Of a stretch of 59,706 nt of DNA, positions 18,169 to 27,302 are shown in pieces. Source of the DNA: Lysobacteraceae bacterium PS02340 (GTDB lineage: Bacteria; Pseudomonadota; Gammaproteobacteria; Xanthomonadales; Xanthomonadaceae); the NCBI GenBank assembly GCA_029959605.1, contig JASCOC010000018.1, positions 1-59,706 of the forward strand. Direction: 5' to 3'. The notes under the pieces were generated by a model, which saw only the letters and a list, made by a program, of their open reading frames with translations, searched no databases and was not told where the DNA came from. The stretch's first letter is position 1, and the number at the start of each line of letters is the position of its first letter. The translations under genes and the position numbers were made by a program.

Positions 18169-18930
18169 TCAATCCCGCCCGTCGTCGAACCCGTCCGGAT
18201 CCCGCTTCCAGTCCGACATGCGGGCGCGCAGGCGGACCATGGCCTGGCCGTGGATCTGCGAGACGCGGGATTCGCTGACCGACAGCACGGCGCCGATCTC
18301 GCGCAGGTTCAGTTCCTGCTCGTAGTACAGCGACAGCACCAGCGCTTCGCGTTCGGGCAGGCCTTCGATGGCCTCGACCAGGGAGACGCGGAAGGCGTCG
18401 TCCTCGAACGCGCGTGCGGGGCTGGCCGAATCGCGGACCGCGAGGCGGGCCTCGCCGTCGTGTTCTTCCAGATGCGCGTCGAAGCTGGTCAGCTGGCCGC
18501 GGGCGGCGTCCTCGACCAGACGGTGGTACTCGTCGAGGGTGATCTCCATGTGCGCGGCGATCTGTGCCGGCACCGCGCTGCGGCCGGTCTCCTGCTCGAC
18601 GCTGCGCACGGCGGCGATCATGTCGCGATAGCCGCGGTGCACCGAACGCGGCGTCCAGTCGCCGCGCCGCATCTCGTCGATCATCGCGCCGCGGATGCGG
18701 ATCGATGCATAGGTCTCGAAGGTCGCGCCGGGATCGGACTGGTAGTTCCGCGCCGCGTCGATCAGGCCCAGCATGCCGGCCTGCACGAGGTCCTCGATTT
18801 CGACGCTGGGCGGCAGCCGCGCGGCGAGGTGGTGGGCGATGCGGCGCACCAGCTCGCCATGACGCTCGACGATGTCCGCCGGCGAGCCGGTCTGGGTCGC
18901 GCGGTAGCAGGCGGTGGCGGTGGCGTTCAT
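18169..18930 (-). CDS. fliA: RNA polymerase sigma factor FliA (sigma-28)
   Basis: A 253-residue flagellar sigma factor. Region 2 has LVRRIAHHLAARLPPSVEIEDLVQAG, and ATFETYASIRIRGAMIDEMR. Region 3 is around GRSAVPAQIAAHMEI. Region 4 has EREALVLSLYYEQELNLREIGAVLSVSESRVSQIHGQAM. It directs RNA polymerase to filament genes and is held by FlgM (gene at 58161). Its ATG at 18930 overlaps the fleN stop by four bases. Matching sigma-28 promoters are seen before fliC and flgM. Confidence 0.96.
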   Translation of the reverse strand: MNATATACYRATQTGSPADIVERHGELVRRIAHHLAARLPPSVEIEDLVQAGMLGLIDAARNYQSDPGATFETYASIRIRGAMIDEMRRGDWTPRSVHRGYRDMIAAVRSVEQETGRSAVPAQIAAHMEITLDEYHRLVEDAARGQLTSFDAHLEEHDGEARLAVRDSASPARAFEDDAFRVSLVEAIEGLPEREALVLSLYYEQELNLREIGAVLSVSESRVSQIHGQAMVRLRARMSDWKRDPDGFDDGRD

Positions 18931-19784
18931 GCGGGCAGGCCTCCGGTGGACTGGGCGCCGGAGGCGACCAGCCGGTCGACGAAGAATTCGACATGGCCGC
19001 GCGCGACCGCCGGCGACTGCCAGCTGCGTGCGCGACGGGCGATCCCGCGATAGGCGACTGCCGACGGCGCCGACGGGAACGCGTCGACGACGGCTTCCTG
19101 GCGCTGCACGGCGCGGCGCAGCCATTCGTCGCGCGGGATCGAACCCAGATGGTTGAGGGTGACGTCGAGGAAACGCGCGGTCACCCGCTGCAGCTTCTCG
19201 AACAGCGCCGGGCCCTCGCTCGCGTCCTGCACCTGGTTGCACAGCACCTGCACGCGCTGCACGCCGCGGTCGCGGTTGAGCACCTTGATCAGCGCGTAGG
19301 CATCGGTGATCGACGCGGGTTCGTCGCAGACCACGACGATCACGTCCTGCGCGGCCTGGCAGAACGTCAGCACGCCATCGGCGATGCCGGCGGCGTTGTC
19401 GACGATCATCGTGTCGATCGAACGGTCGAGCTCGGAGAACGCGTGCACCAGGCCCACGTGTTCCTGCGGGCTGAGCTGCGCCATGTGCTGCTTGCCGGAC
19501 GCGGCCGGCACCACCATCAGCCCGTTCGGACCTTCGAGGATGGTGTCGGCGAGATCGCAGCGGCCGGCGAATACGTCGGCCAGGGTGAAGCGCGGCGACA
19601 GGCCCAGCATCACGTCGACGTTGGCCAGGCCCAGATCGGTATCGAGCAGCAGCGTGCGCTGGCCGGCGTTGACCATCGCCGCGGCGAGGTTCACCGAGGT
19701 CGTGGTCTTGCCGACGCCGCCCTTGCCGCTGGCGACGGCGATCACGCGGGGCGCGGCGGTGGCGGGTGCGGCATCAGACAGCAT
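18927..19784 (-). CDS. fleN: Flagellar number regulator FleN/FlhG (MinD-like ATPase)
   Basis: About 285 residues of a MinD/ParA ATPase with SGKGGVGKTTTSVNLAAAM, LLLDTDLGLANVDVMLGL and IVDNAAGIADGVLTFCQAA. FleN/FlhG restrains FleQ and FlhF to keep flagellar number low, usually one polar flagellum. ATG at 19784 (MLSDAAP) is used. An alternative ATG at 19802 adds six residues. Either way it overlaps the end of flhF, and its stop overlaps the fliA start, so flhF-fleN-fliA is one translational unit. Confidence 0.94.
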   Translation of the reverse strand: MLSDAAPATAAPRVIAVASGKGGVGKTTTSVNLAAAMVNAGQRTLLLDTDLGLANVDVMLGLSPRFTLADVFAGRCDLADTILEGPNGLMVVPAASGKQHMAQLSPQEHVGLVHAFSELDRSIDTMIVDNAAGIADGVLTFCQAAQDVIVVVCDEPASITDAYALIKVLNRDRGVQRVQVLCNQVQDASEGPALFEKLQRVTARFLDVTLNHLGSIPRDEWLRRAVQRQEAVVDAFPSAPSAVAYRGIARRARSWQSPAVARGHVEFFVDRLVASGAQSTGGLPA

Positions 19785-21450
19785 GACGGGTCTCGAACGC
19801 ATCGGTGGCGGCGGTGTCGGCGACGGGCGCGTGGCGGCCGGCGGTCATCGCCTGGGCGATGCGCAGGCGGTTGCCCGATTCGATGTCGGCATCGGCGTTC
19901 TGGCCGTCGGCGGTGTAGGCGATCGGCAGACCGTTGCGCACGGTGACCGACAGCGCCGAACCCAGATAGCCGGTCTCGTCGAGCTTGGTCAGGATCAGGC
20001 CTTCCGGCGAACACGGCCGGTAGCGGCGGATGACCTCGTGCATGTCCTGCGGATTGCCGTTGGCCGGCAGCACCAGCAGGCTGCGGACCTTGCGCGCGGT
20101 GCGCAGCCACAGGATCTGGTTGAACAGGGCGCGGTCGTTGGGCGCGTAGCCGGTCGTGTCGACCAGCACCAGCGGATAGTCGGCCAGCTGGGTCAGCGCC
20201 TGCTGCAGGCCGGACATGCCGCGCGCTTCGCAGACGGTGATGCCGAGCTTGCGGCCGTGCGCCTGCAGCTGCTCGTGCGCGCCGGGACGTTCGCAATCGG
20301 TGGTGATCAGGGCGACGTCGCGCGCCCGGTGGCGGGCGGCGAAACGCGCGGCCAGCTTGGCGGCGGTGGTGGTCTTGCCGGCACCGGTCGGGCCGACGAG
20401 GGCGATCACGCCGCCGTCGTCGATCGGCTCGCAGGCGCTGACTTCGAGCGTGCGTGCGAGTGCGTCGAGCATCGGGCCCTGGATCGCATCGACCGGCAGC
20501 GCCGGATCGAGCTGGGCGGCGACCGACTGCGCCAGCGCGTCTTCGCAGCCGAACGCACGCAGTGCATCGAACGCGGCGGCGCGCGCGGGCGAACCGCGCA
20601 GACGCTCGCGCTCGAACTGCGCCATCTGGGTTTCCATCAGCTGGCGCATGCGCGCCATCTCGTCGCGCATCGCGACGATCGCCGGGGCTTCGGGTTCCGG
20701 CGGCGGCACCAGCGACAGCGCCGGTGCGGCGGCGACCGCGGGGCGTGCGGCTTCGAAAGACGCTTCGACCGGAACAGATTCTTCGATCGCCATCGGCTGC
20801 GGCGTCTGCGGCATGCGCGTGGTCAGCATCGCGGCGAACGACGGCGCCTCGTCGGCGATGAGCGCATCGAGCGCATGGGTGTCGTCGGCGCGCAGTTCGG
20901 CATTGGCGGCGGCGAAGGTCGCGCGCGTCGGCGAGGCCGGCCGCAGCGGCAGGCTGCGCGCGACCTGCGCCACGGCGGCGGCCGGGCGGATCGCCGAGGT
21001 GAGTTCGGCCAGCGTGGGGCCGTCGCTGTCCTTGAGGCGGGCGCGTGCACGGTCGCGCAATGCGGCGGTGTCGGCGGGTGCGGCGACGGGCGCGGCAATC
21101 GGCGCTTCGACAGCGGCAGGCTGACGGTTGTGTCCCAGCGCGGCGGCGAACGCGGCGGCGGGATCGACGATGGTGCGTTCGAACACGGTGCGCGCAGGCG
21201 CGACCGGCGCGGGTGCCACGACGGGCGCTGCAGGCGTCGGGATTCCGGCATCGGCGGCCGGCGTTTCGTCGGCTTCGGCGGCGCGCAGCACGCGGGCCAG
21301 CGCGGCTTCGTCGTAGCCCAGGGAGGCGACCACCTCGATGCCCTCGGCGACGCCGCGGGTCGACAGGATCACCGCATCGGGGCCCAGCGCTTCGCGGATC
21401 TTCCGCAGCGCGGTGCGCATGTCCGGGGCGATGAAACTCTTGATCTTCAT
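19774..21450 (-). CDS. flhF: Flagellar placement GTPase FlhF
   Basis: A 558-residue SRP54-type GTPase. The first ~30 residues (MKIKSFIAPDMRTALRKIRE) are characteristic. Residues ~60-280 are low-complexity, Ala/Pro-rich and variable. The G domain begins near residue 345 with VGPTGAGKTTTAAKLA, then DTTGYAPNDR and ILTKLDETGYLGSALS. FlhF marks the cell pole for flagellum assembly. The variable linker is longer than in many homologues (E. coli has none, and Pseudomonas FlhF is ~430 residues). Confidence 0.95.
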   Translation of the reverse strand: MKIKSFIAPDMRTALRKIREALGPDAVILSTRGVAEGIEVVASLGYDEAALARVLRAAEADETPAADAGIPTPAAPVVAPAPVAPARTVFERTIVDPAAAFAAALGHNRQPAAVEAPIAAPVAAPADTAALRDRARARLKDSDGPTLAELTSAIRPAAAVAQVARSLPLRPASPTRATFAAANAELRADDTHALDALIADEAPSFAAMLTTRMPQTPQPMAIEESVPVEASFEAARPAVAAAPALSLVPPPEPEAPAIVAMRDEMARMRQLMETQMAQFERERLRGSPARAAAFDALRAFGCEDALAQSVAAQLDPALPVDAIQGPMLDALARTLEVSACEPIDDGGVIALVGPTGAGKTTTAAKLAARFAARHRARDVALITTDCERPGAHEQLQAHGRKLGITVCEARGMSGLQQALTQLADYPLVLVDTTGYAPNDRALFNQILWLRTARKVRSLLVLPANGNPQDMHEVIRRYRPCSPEGLILTKLDETGYLGSALSVTVRNGLPIAYTADGQNADADIESGNRLRIAQAMTAGRHAPVADTAATDAFETRHAV

Positions 21451-21518
21451 GGTCCTCTCCGCGGCTGCCGGATGTCCGGCGCGCCGACCGTGTCAGTGGC
21501 GGGCAATGGAACCGCGGG

Positions 21519-23603
21519 TCATCCCACGGCGCCGACCAGACGCAGACGCTTGTCTTCGGGAACCTCGGCGTAGGCGAGTACGGACAGCGACGGAACGCTG
21601 TGCCGCACCAGCCGCGCCACCGAGGCGCGGACTCCACCGGGAACGAGCAGCACGGCGGGTTCTCCGCGGCTCTCCTGGCGGGTGACGCACTCGCTCAAGT
21701 TCTGATGCAGGCGCTCGGCGAGTCCCGGTTCGAGCGCTGCGCCCTGGCCGTTGACCGAGTCCTGCAATACCCGTTCCAGCTGCGGCGCCAGGGTGTAGAC
21801 GGGGAACTCCTCGGCCATGCCGTTGAGTTCCTGCACGATGAAGCGGCCCAGCGCGACGCGCACTGCGGCGGTGAGCTGCGCCGGATCCTGCGTGTGCACG
21901 CCGTGCTCGAGCAGGGTTTCCACGATCTGGCGGATCTGCCGCACCGGCACGCGATCGGCCAGCAGCGACTGCAGCACCTTCACCACCACCGACAGCGGCA
22001 GCAGCTTCGGCGTCAGGTCTTCGACGAGCTTCGGCGTCGCCTTCGACAGCGTGGACAGCAGCTGCTGCACTTCGTCGTGGCCCAACAGTTCGGCGCTGCG
22101 CTCGCGTACCAGATGCGACAGGTGGGTCGCGACGACCGTGGCCGCGTCGACGACGGTGTAGCCGAGCGATTCGGCATGCGCGCGCTGGCTCGGCAGGATC
22201 CACGTCGCGTCGAGACCGAAGGCCGGGTCCTTGCCGGGAATGCCGTCGAGCGGGCCGAACACGCGGCCCGGATCGAGCGCGAGTTCGCGGTCGGGATGGA
22301 CCTCGCCGCCGGCCACCGGCACGCCGTGCACCATCACCCGGTACGCGCCGGGTGCCAGTTCGAGGTTGTCGCGCACGTGCACGGCGGGAATCAGGAAACC
22401 GATGTCCTGGGTGAGCTTGCGGCGCACGCCTTTGAGGCGCGCCAGCAGCTCGCCGCCCTGCGCCTTGTCGACCAGGGCGATCAGTTTGTAGCCGACTTCC
22501 AGCGCCAGCGGCTCGACCGGGCGGATCTCGTCCCAGCTCAGTTCGGCCAGCGGCGACGCGGCGGTGGTCGCGGCGACGGCCTCGGCCTCGCGCTTGGCCT
22601 GCGCTTCGGCTTCGGGCGCGCCCCGGAGCTTCCACGCGACGAATCCGAGAATGCCGGCCAGGATCAGGAACGGCAGGTTCGGCATGCCCGGGATGATGCC
22701 GATCAGGCCCATCAGCACGGCCGCGACGGTGAGCGCGCGCTGGTGGCCGAAGACCTGCTTCGACACCGCCTCGCCCATCTCCTGCTCGCCGGTCGAGCGG
22801 GTGACGAGCATCGCGACTGCGGTGGCGACCAGCAGCGCCGGCAGCTGCGCGACCAGGCCGTCGCCGATGGTGAGCAGCGTGTAGGTGCGCATGGCTTCGC
22901 CGAAGCTCATGTCGTGCGAGAGCACGCCGATCAGCACGCCGCCGACCATGTTGATGACCAGGATCAGGATGCCGGCGATGGCATCGCCGCGGACGAACTT
23001 CGAGGCGCCGTCCATCGAGCCGTAGAAGTCGGCTTCGTCGCGGACTTCCTGACGGCGCAGCTTGGCTTCCTCGCGGGTCAGCACGCCGGCGTTGAGGTCG
23101 GCGTCGATCGCCATCTGCTTGCCGGGCAACGCGTCGAGGATGAAGCGCGCCGAGACTTCCGAGATGCGGCCTGCGCCCTTGGTGACGACGACGAAGTTCA
23201 CGATGGTCAGGATCGCGAACACGATGATGCCGACCGCGAAGCTGCCGCCGATGACGAAGTGGGCGAAGGACTCGATCACCTTGCCGGCCGCGCCCGGGCC
23301 TTCGTGGCCGTGCAGCAGCACCACGCGGGTGGAGGCGACGTTGAGCGCCAGCCGCAGCAGCGTGACCAGCAGCAGCACGCTGGGAAAGATCGAGAAGTCC
23401 AGCGGCTTGCGCACGTAGACCACGGCCAGCATCACCACCAGCGACAGCGCGATGTTGATGGTGAACAGTGCGTCCAGCACCGGCGGCGCCAGCGGAATGA
23501 TGATCATCGCCAGCAGCGCCAGCACGACGACCGGCGCCGCGGCACCGGACTTGATCGCGCCGAACGCGCCGCCGACGGAGACCCGTCCCGGTTGTGCGCT
23601 CAT
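21519..23603 (-). CDS. flhA: Flagellar type III export protein FlhA
   Basis: A 694-residue export-gate protein. About eight membrane helices occupy residues 25-330. The FHIPEP cytoplasmic segment includes RGDAIAGILILVINMVGGVLIG and DGLVAQLPALLVATAVAMLVTRS. A ~350-residue cytoplasmic domain ends the protein and docks substrate-chaperone complexes such as FliS, FlgN and FliT. The length is normal. The start at 23603 overlaps the flhB stop by four bases. Confidence 0.97.
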   Translation of the reverse strand: MSAQPGRVSVGGAFGAIKSGAAAPVVVLALLAMIIIPLAPPVLDALFTINIALSLVVMLAVVYVRKPLDFSIFPSVLLLVTLLRLALNVASTRVVLLHGHEGPGAAGKVIESFAHFVIGGSFAVGIIVFAILTIVNFVVVTKGAGRISEVSARFILDALPGKQMAIDADLNAGVLTREEAKLRRQEVRDEADFYGSMDGASKFVRGDAIAGILILVINMVGGVLIGVLSHDMSFGEAMRTYTLLTIGDGLVAQLPALLVATAVAMLVTRSTGEQEMGEAVSKQVFGHQRALTVAAVLMGLIGIIPGMPNLPFLILAGILGFVAWKLRGAPEAEAQAKREAEAVAATTAASPLAELSWDEIRPVEPLALEVGYKLIALVDKAQGGELLARLKGVRRKLTQDIGFLIPAVHVRDNLELAPGAYRVMVHGVPVAGGEVHPDRELALDPGRVFGPLDGIPGKDPAFGLDATWILPSQRAHAESLGYTVVDAATVVATHLSHLVRERSAELLGHDEVQQLLSTLSKATPKLVEDLTPKLLPLSVVVKVLQSLLADRVPVRQIRQIVETLLEHGVHTQDPAQLTAAVRVALGRFIVQELNGMAEEFPVYTLAPQLERVLQDSVNGQGAALEPGLAERLHQNLSECVTRQESRGEPAVLLVPGGVRASVARLVRHSVPSLSVLAYAEVPEDKRLRLVGAVG

Positions 23604-24772
23604 CGCGCCGGTCCGTTGACGCCGTTGCCGGCCGTCGGGTTGTAATCGACCGCGCCTTCGGGACCGGCGTCGAGCTCGGCCAGCGACGGCATCGGCCCAC
23701 GGCCGGGCGCCCAGGCGCGGAGCTGGTACACGTAGGACAGCACTTGTGCGACGGCGGCGTAGAGCTTCACCGGGATTTCCTGATCGACCTGTGCCTGCCT
23801 GTACAAGGACCGTGCCAGCGGCGGTGCCTCGACGATCGCGATGCGGTGCTGGTCGGCGATCGCGCGGATCGCCAGCGCCAGTTCGTCGACGCCCTTGGCC
23901 ACGACGACCGGCGCGCGCATGTCGCCGTCGGCCTTGTACTTCAGCGCGACCGCGTAGTGGGTCGGGTTGACCAGGATCACGTCGGCCTGCGGCACGGCGT
24001 CCATCATCCGCCCGCGCGACATCTGCGCCTGCACCTGGCGCACGCGCGCCTTGAGTTCGGGATTGCCTTCGCTTTCCTTGTACTCGTCGCGGATTTCCTG
24101 CTTGGTCATCTTCAACTTGTTGCGGTACTGGATGTGCTGCCAGGGCACGTCGATCAGCGCCAGCACGCCCAGCGCACCGACCATCGCCAGCAGGGCGTTC
24201 ATCGCGGTGTCGATGCCGCCGGCGACCGACTGCTCCAGCGACGCCAGCGGCATCGACAGCAACGATGAAAACGCGTGGTAGACCATCAGCATGCCGACGC
24301 CGCCGATCAGGATCACGCGCAGCAGCGAGCGCACGAGTTCGGCCGCGCCTTCCTTGCCGTAGATGCGGCCCAGGCCGGTCTTGGGATTGAGGCGCTTGAA
24401 ATCGGGCTGCAGCGACTGCCCGGCGAAACGCAGGCTGCCCATCGCCGCTGGCGCGATCGCGCAGGCCAGCAGCGCGGCGACGAACAGCGGCGTCATCGCC
24501 AGCAGCAGCCGTCCGAACAAGCCGGCGGCATGCGGCAGCAGACGGTCCTGGGTGCCCAGCATCGACGCATCGATGGTCAACGCGCCGCGCATCCAGTCCA
24601 TGCTGGTCGCGCCGATGCTGCCGGCGGTCGCCTTGAGCGCCAGCACCGCGCAGCCGAGCACGGCCACGTTGGCCAGCTCGCGCGAGCGCGGCACGTTGCC
24701 TTTTTCCCGCGCTTCCCGAAGCCGTTTTTCGGTGGGAAGTTCGGTCTTGTCCTCCTGGTCCGTCTCGCTCAT
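23600..24772 (-). CDS. flhB: Flagellar export switch protein FlhB
   Basis: A 390-residue protein starting MSETDQEDKTELPTEKRLREAREKGNVPRS, the family hallmark. Four membrane helices follow, then a cytoplasmic domain with the autocleavage site NPTH in VILVNPTHYAVALKYKADGD. Cleavage at N/P switches export from rod/hook to filament substrates. FliK (gene at 30055) is the ruler partner. It lies ten bases after fliR. Confidence 0.97.
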   Translation of the reverse strand: MSETDQEDKTELPTEKRLREAREKGNVPRSRELANVAVLGCAVLALKATAGSIGATSMDWMRGALTIDASMLGTQDRLLPHAAGLFGRLLLAMTPLFVAALLACAIAPAAMGSLRFAGQSLQPDFKRLNPKTGLGRIYGKEGAAELVRSLLRVILIGGVGMLMVYHAFSSLLSMPLASLEQSVAGGIDTAMNALLAMVGALGVLALIDVPWQHIQYRNKLKMTKQEIRDEYKESEGNPELKARVRQVQAQMSRGRMMDAVPQADVILVNPTHYAVALKYKADGDMRAPVVVAKGVDELALAIRAIADQHRIAIVEAPPLARSLYRQAQVDQEIPVKLYAAVAQVLSYVYQLRAWAPGRGPMPSLAELDAGPEGAVDYNPTAGNGVNGPAR

Positions 24773-24782
24773 CGCCCGGGCC

Positions 24783-25571
24783 TCAACCGATCAGGCCGCG
24801 CGCGGCGAGGAAGGCCTGGTCGAACAGCGCCTGCACCGGCGCCAGCAGCTGGCGCATCAGGAGCATCAGCAGGATCAGACCGGTGAGCAGCGAGACCGGC
24901 AGACCGATCGCCATCGGATTGAGCTGCGCCGCCGCGCGCGACAGCACGCCGAACGCGATGTTGACCGACAGCAGCGCCATCACCACCGGCAGGGCCAGCA
25001 GCACACCTGCGCGCAGCGCGGTCGCGAAGAACGCGGGCACCGCCGACAGCAGCGCCTGCAGATCCGGCAGCGCCTGGCCGATCGGCAGGCTGGCGTAGCT
25101 GTCGTGCAGCAGCCCGATCAGCGCCAGATGCCCGTCGAGGGTGAAGAACAGCAGCGAGAAGACGAGAAAGAACCACTGCGACAGCACCGGCGACGACGCA
25201 CCGCTGAGCGGATCGGCCATGGTCGCGAACGACAGGCCCATGCCCTGCGACACCAGTTCACCGGCGAGCTGCCCGGCCTCGAAGGCCATGCGCAGCACCA
25301 GCCCGATCGCGATGCCGACCGTGAACTCGCGCAGCACGCCGAGCACCGTCGCCGAATCCACCGCCATCGGCGGCGGCGCCGGCAGCACCGTGCTCATCGT
25401 CGCCGCCAGCGCGATCACCAGGATCAGCCGCGCCCGCACCGGCATCGTCCGACCGCCGATCGCCGGCAACACCTGCAACGCCGCGCCGATGCGGATCGCA
25501 TGCCACAGCACGGCCGCGAGCATCGCGAACATGTCGACGCCGGTCGAGGTGGTGAGGGTGACGGTGTCCAT
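24783..25571 (-). CDS. fliR: Flagellar export protein FliR
   Basis: A 262-residue integral membrane protein of the export gate (FliP5-FliQ4-FliR1). Hydrophobic segments run throughout, with FEAGQLAGELVSQGMGLSFATMADP conserved in FliR. It begins a separate block fliR-flhB-flhA, split from fliQ by 611 bp of repeat-rich DNA, although fliQ and fliR are normally contiguous. Confidence 0.95.
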   Translation of the reverse strand: MDTVTLTTSTGVDMFAMLAAVLWHAIRIGAALQVLPAIGGRTMPVRARLILVIALAATMSTVLPAPPPMAVDSATVLGVLREFTVGIAIGLVLRMAFEAGQLAGELVSQGMGLSFATMADPLSGASSPVLSQWFFLVFSLLFFTLDGHLALIGLLHDSYASLPIGQALPDLQALLSAVPAFFATALRAGVLLALPVVMALLSVNIAFGVLSRAAAQLNPMAIGLPVSLLTGLILLMLLMRQLLAPVQALFDQAFLAARGLIG

Positions 25572-25624
25572 TGCGGGGAGCTGCGGTCCGGGCGATCGCG
25601 GCGGGAGGGCCGTGACGGCGGGAT

Positions 25625-25640
25625 GCAGGATTTGTGCCGG
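25625..25640 (-). promoter_or_regulatory. Candidate sigma-54 promoter of fliR-flhB-flhA
   Basis: Minus strand reads CCGGCACAAATCCTGC: GG and GC are ten bases apart. The -12 box is CTGC instead of TTGC, so it is weaker than the others in this locus. The predicted start is near 25613, about 42 bases before the fliR ATG. Confidence 0.45.
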
Positions 25641-25729
25641 GGGCGTGCCGGCTTCACGCTGTTACGCGGGGCGTTGGCGTGGGCGTGGGCGTTGGCGTGC
25701 GCGGTGGGCTGGGGGCTGTGAGCTTCAGC

Positions 25730-25769
25730 ACCTCTCCCTCTGGGAGAGGTCGACGCGCACAGCGCGTCG
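25730..25769. repeat. CTCTCCC/GGGAGAG double hairpin
   Basis: ACCTCTCCC (25730-25738) pairs with GGGAGAGGT (25742-25750), and CGACGCGC (25751-25758) pairs with GCGCGTCG (25762-25769). Same family as 17734-17804. Confidence 0.7.
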
Positions 25770-25859
25770 GGTGAGGGGAAGTGCTCGCAGGCATGTTGCT
25801 GACCTGATCAGCGTTCCACGCTCGGCGCGCGTGCAGCAGACCTGCAAGATCAAACGCTT

Positions 25860-26100
25860 TCGTCCGCTGACGCGGCCGAGTTCATTTCTTTTGGTTGGCC
25901 CCAAAAGAAACGGAACCAAAGAAAAGCGCCTCCCCGACACGTCCACAGCCCGCGGCTTGTAGCGCACCGGGATTTTCCGACTCGGCATCCTGCCTCGGTC
26001 GGAAAACGCCGCCCATCCATGGGCAGCGCCCTCCGGGTGTGCTCGCGTAGCTGGACGTCTGTGTCCATGGAGAAGCAGAAGCGGCTTCACTGCGAAGTGG
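25860..26100. repeat. Palindrome-rich intergenic element with CTTTTGG/CCAAAAG stem
   Basis: TTTCTTTTGG (25885-25894) pairs with CCAAAAGAAA (25901-25910). Further on, GATTTTCCGAC pairs with GTCGGAAAAC and CGCCCAT with ATGGGC. The first hairpin resembles the one that opens the structured repeat copies at 17837 and 59405, but the body differs, so it is a related but distinct element. Confidence 0.55.
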
Positions 26101-26182
26101 GCGTGGGCTCTGGTTGCAGCACATGACACCAGGCTCGCGCCCGTGCGTTTGATCTTCGAACCATCAATCGCAGATCAGCGCT

Positions 26183-26452
26183 TCACCCGATCAGATGCGG
26201 AATCCGATGAAACAGCTCGGTGGTGAACGCCACCATCCGCCCCAGTAGGAAATGTCCCACCAGCGCGAAGGTCGCGACCAGCGTGATCGCCTTGACCACG
26301 AAGGCGATGGTCGGCTCGTTGATCTGCGTGGCCGCCTGCAGGATGCCGACGATCACGCCGATCGCCAGCACCGCGACCAGCGGCGGGCCGCCGAGGACCA
26401 GGGCCATCTGCATGCCGCGGGAGATTTCGGTGAGGGCGGTTTCCGGGGTCAT
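26183..26452 (-). CDS. fliQ: Flagellar export protein FliQ
   Basis: An 89-residue protein with two membrane helices (MALVLGGPPLVAVLAIGVIVG and TLVATFALVGHFLLGRMV) and the conserved QAATQINEPTIAFVVK between them. It is a standard-length component of the export gate. It starts four bases after the fliP stop. Confidence 0.95.
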   Translation of the reverse strand: MTPETALTEISRGMQMALVLGGPPLVAVLAIGVIVGILQAATQINEPTIAFVVKAITLVATFALVGHFLLGRMVAFTTELFHRIPHLIG

Positions 26453-26456
26453 GGCA

Positions 26457-27302
26457 TCAGACCGCGTTGAAGCTGGCGGCGAGCGAGCCGACGACCAGCA
26501 CCCAGCCGTCGACCAGCACGAATAGCAGGATCTTGAACGGGGCGGAGATCAGCATCGGCGACATCATCATCATGCCCATCGACATCAGCACGCTGGCGAC
26601 GACGAGATCGATGATCACGAACGGAATGAAGATCAGGAACGCGATCTCGAACGCCGTCTTCAGTTCGCTGGTCAGGAACGACGCGGCGAGCACGCCGAAC
26701 GGCACGTCTTCGGCGCTGTTGTAGGGGCCGCTGTTGGACAGGCCGGCGAAGGTCATCAGATCGGTTTCGCGCACCTGCGCCAGCATGAAGCCGCGGAACG
26801 GGTCGCTGGCCGCGGCCCAGGCGCTGCGGAAATCCAGGGTGCCGTCGAGATAGGGCGCGATGCCCGCGCTCCACGCGGCGTCGAACACCGGCGTCATCAC
26901 CATGAAAGTGAGGAACAGCGCCAGCGCCAGCAGCACCTGGTTGCTCGGCGTCTGGCCGGTGCCCAGCGCCTGCCGCAGCAGGCCCAGCACGATGATGATG
27001 CGGGTGAAGGCGGTCATGCCCAGCAGCGCGGCCGGCAACAGGGTGATGCCGGTCATCAGCGCCAGCACCTGCAGCGGCATGCTGACGGTCTCGCCGCCGA
27101 CCTGGCCGACGGTCACCGCCGGCATCGGCTGCGTGGCGAGATCGGCGAAGCCGGGCGCGCCGCTGTCGGGAATCGCGGGCGCGGCGATCGGTGCCGGCGT
27201 AGGCGACGGCGCGGTCTGCGCGAGCGCACCGCCGGCGAACGGCAGCAGCGCGGCGAGCAGGAGCGTGGCGATGCGGGCGCGGAACATGGAGCAGCTGGTC
27301 AC
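26457..27302 (-). CDS. fliP: Flagellar export protein FliP
   Basis: A 281-residue export-gate protein with a cleavable signal peptide (LLLAALLPFAGGALAQ) and a Pro/Ala-rich periplasmic linker. The FliP domain contains VLALMTGITLLPAALLGMTAFTRI, LALFLTFMVMTPVF, and FLIFIPFVIIDLVVASVLMSMGMMM. The ATG overlaps the fliO stop by four bases. Confidence 0.96.
   Translation of the reverse strand: MTSCSMFRARIATLLLAALLPFAGGALAQTAPSPTPAPIAAPAIPDSGAPGFADLATQPMPAVTVGQVGGETVSMPLQVLALMTGITLLPAALLGMTAFTRIIIVLGLLRQALGTGQTPSNQVLLALALFLTFMVMTPVFDAAWSAGIAPYLDGTLDFRSAWAAASDPFRGFMLAQVRETDLMTFAGLSNSGPYNSAEDVPFGVLAASFLTSELKTAFEIAFLIFIPFVIIDLVVASVLMSMGMMMMSPMLISAPFKILLFVLVDGWVLVVGSLAASFNAV

Larger units (their letters stand above)
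25572..26182. other. 611-bp intergenic region splitting fliQ from fliR
   Basis: No gene is supported. It contains a GCGTGGGC/GTTGGCGTG-rich stretch near 25670-25710, a double hairpin (25730-25769), and a long palindrome-rich element (25860-26100). A candidate sigma-54 promoter for fliR lies at its left edge. Small reading frames on either strand show no family similarity and follow the repeats. Confidence 0.7.

Noticed and set aside
25850..26129. Small minus-strand frames between fliR and fliQ
   Set aside because: They follow the palindromic element in several frames, with no similarity and no ribosome-binding sites.
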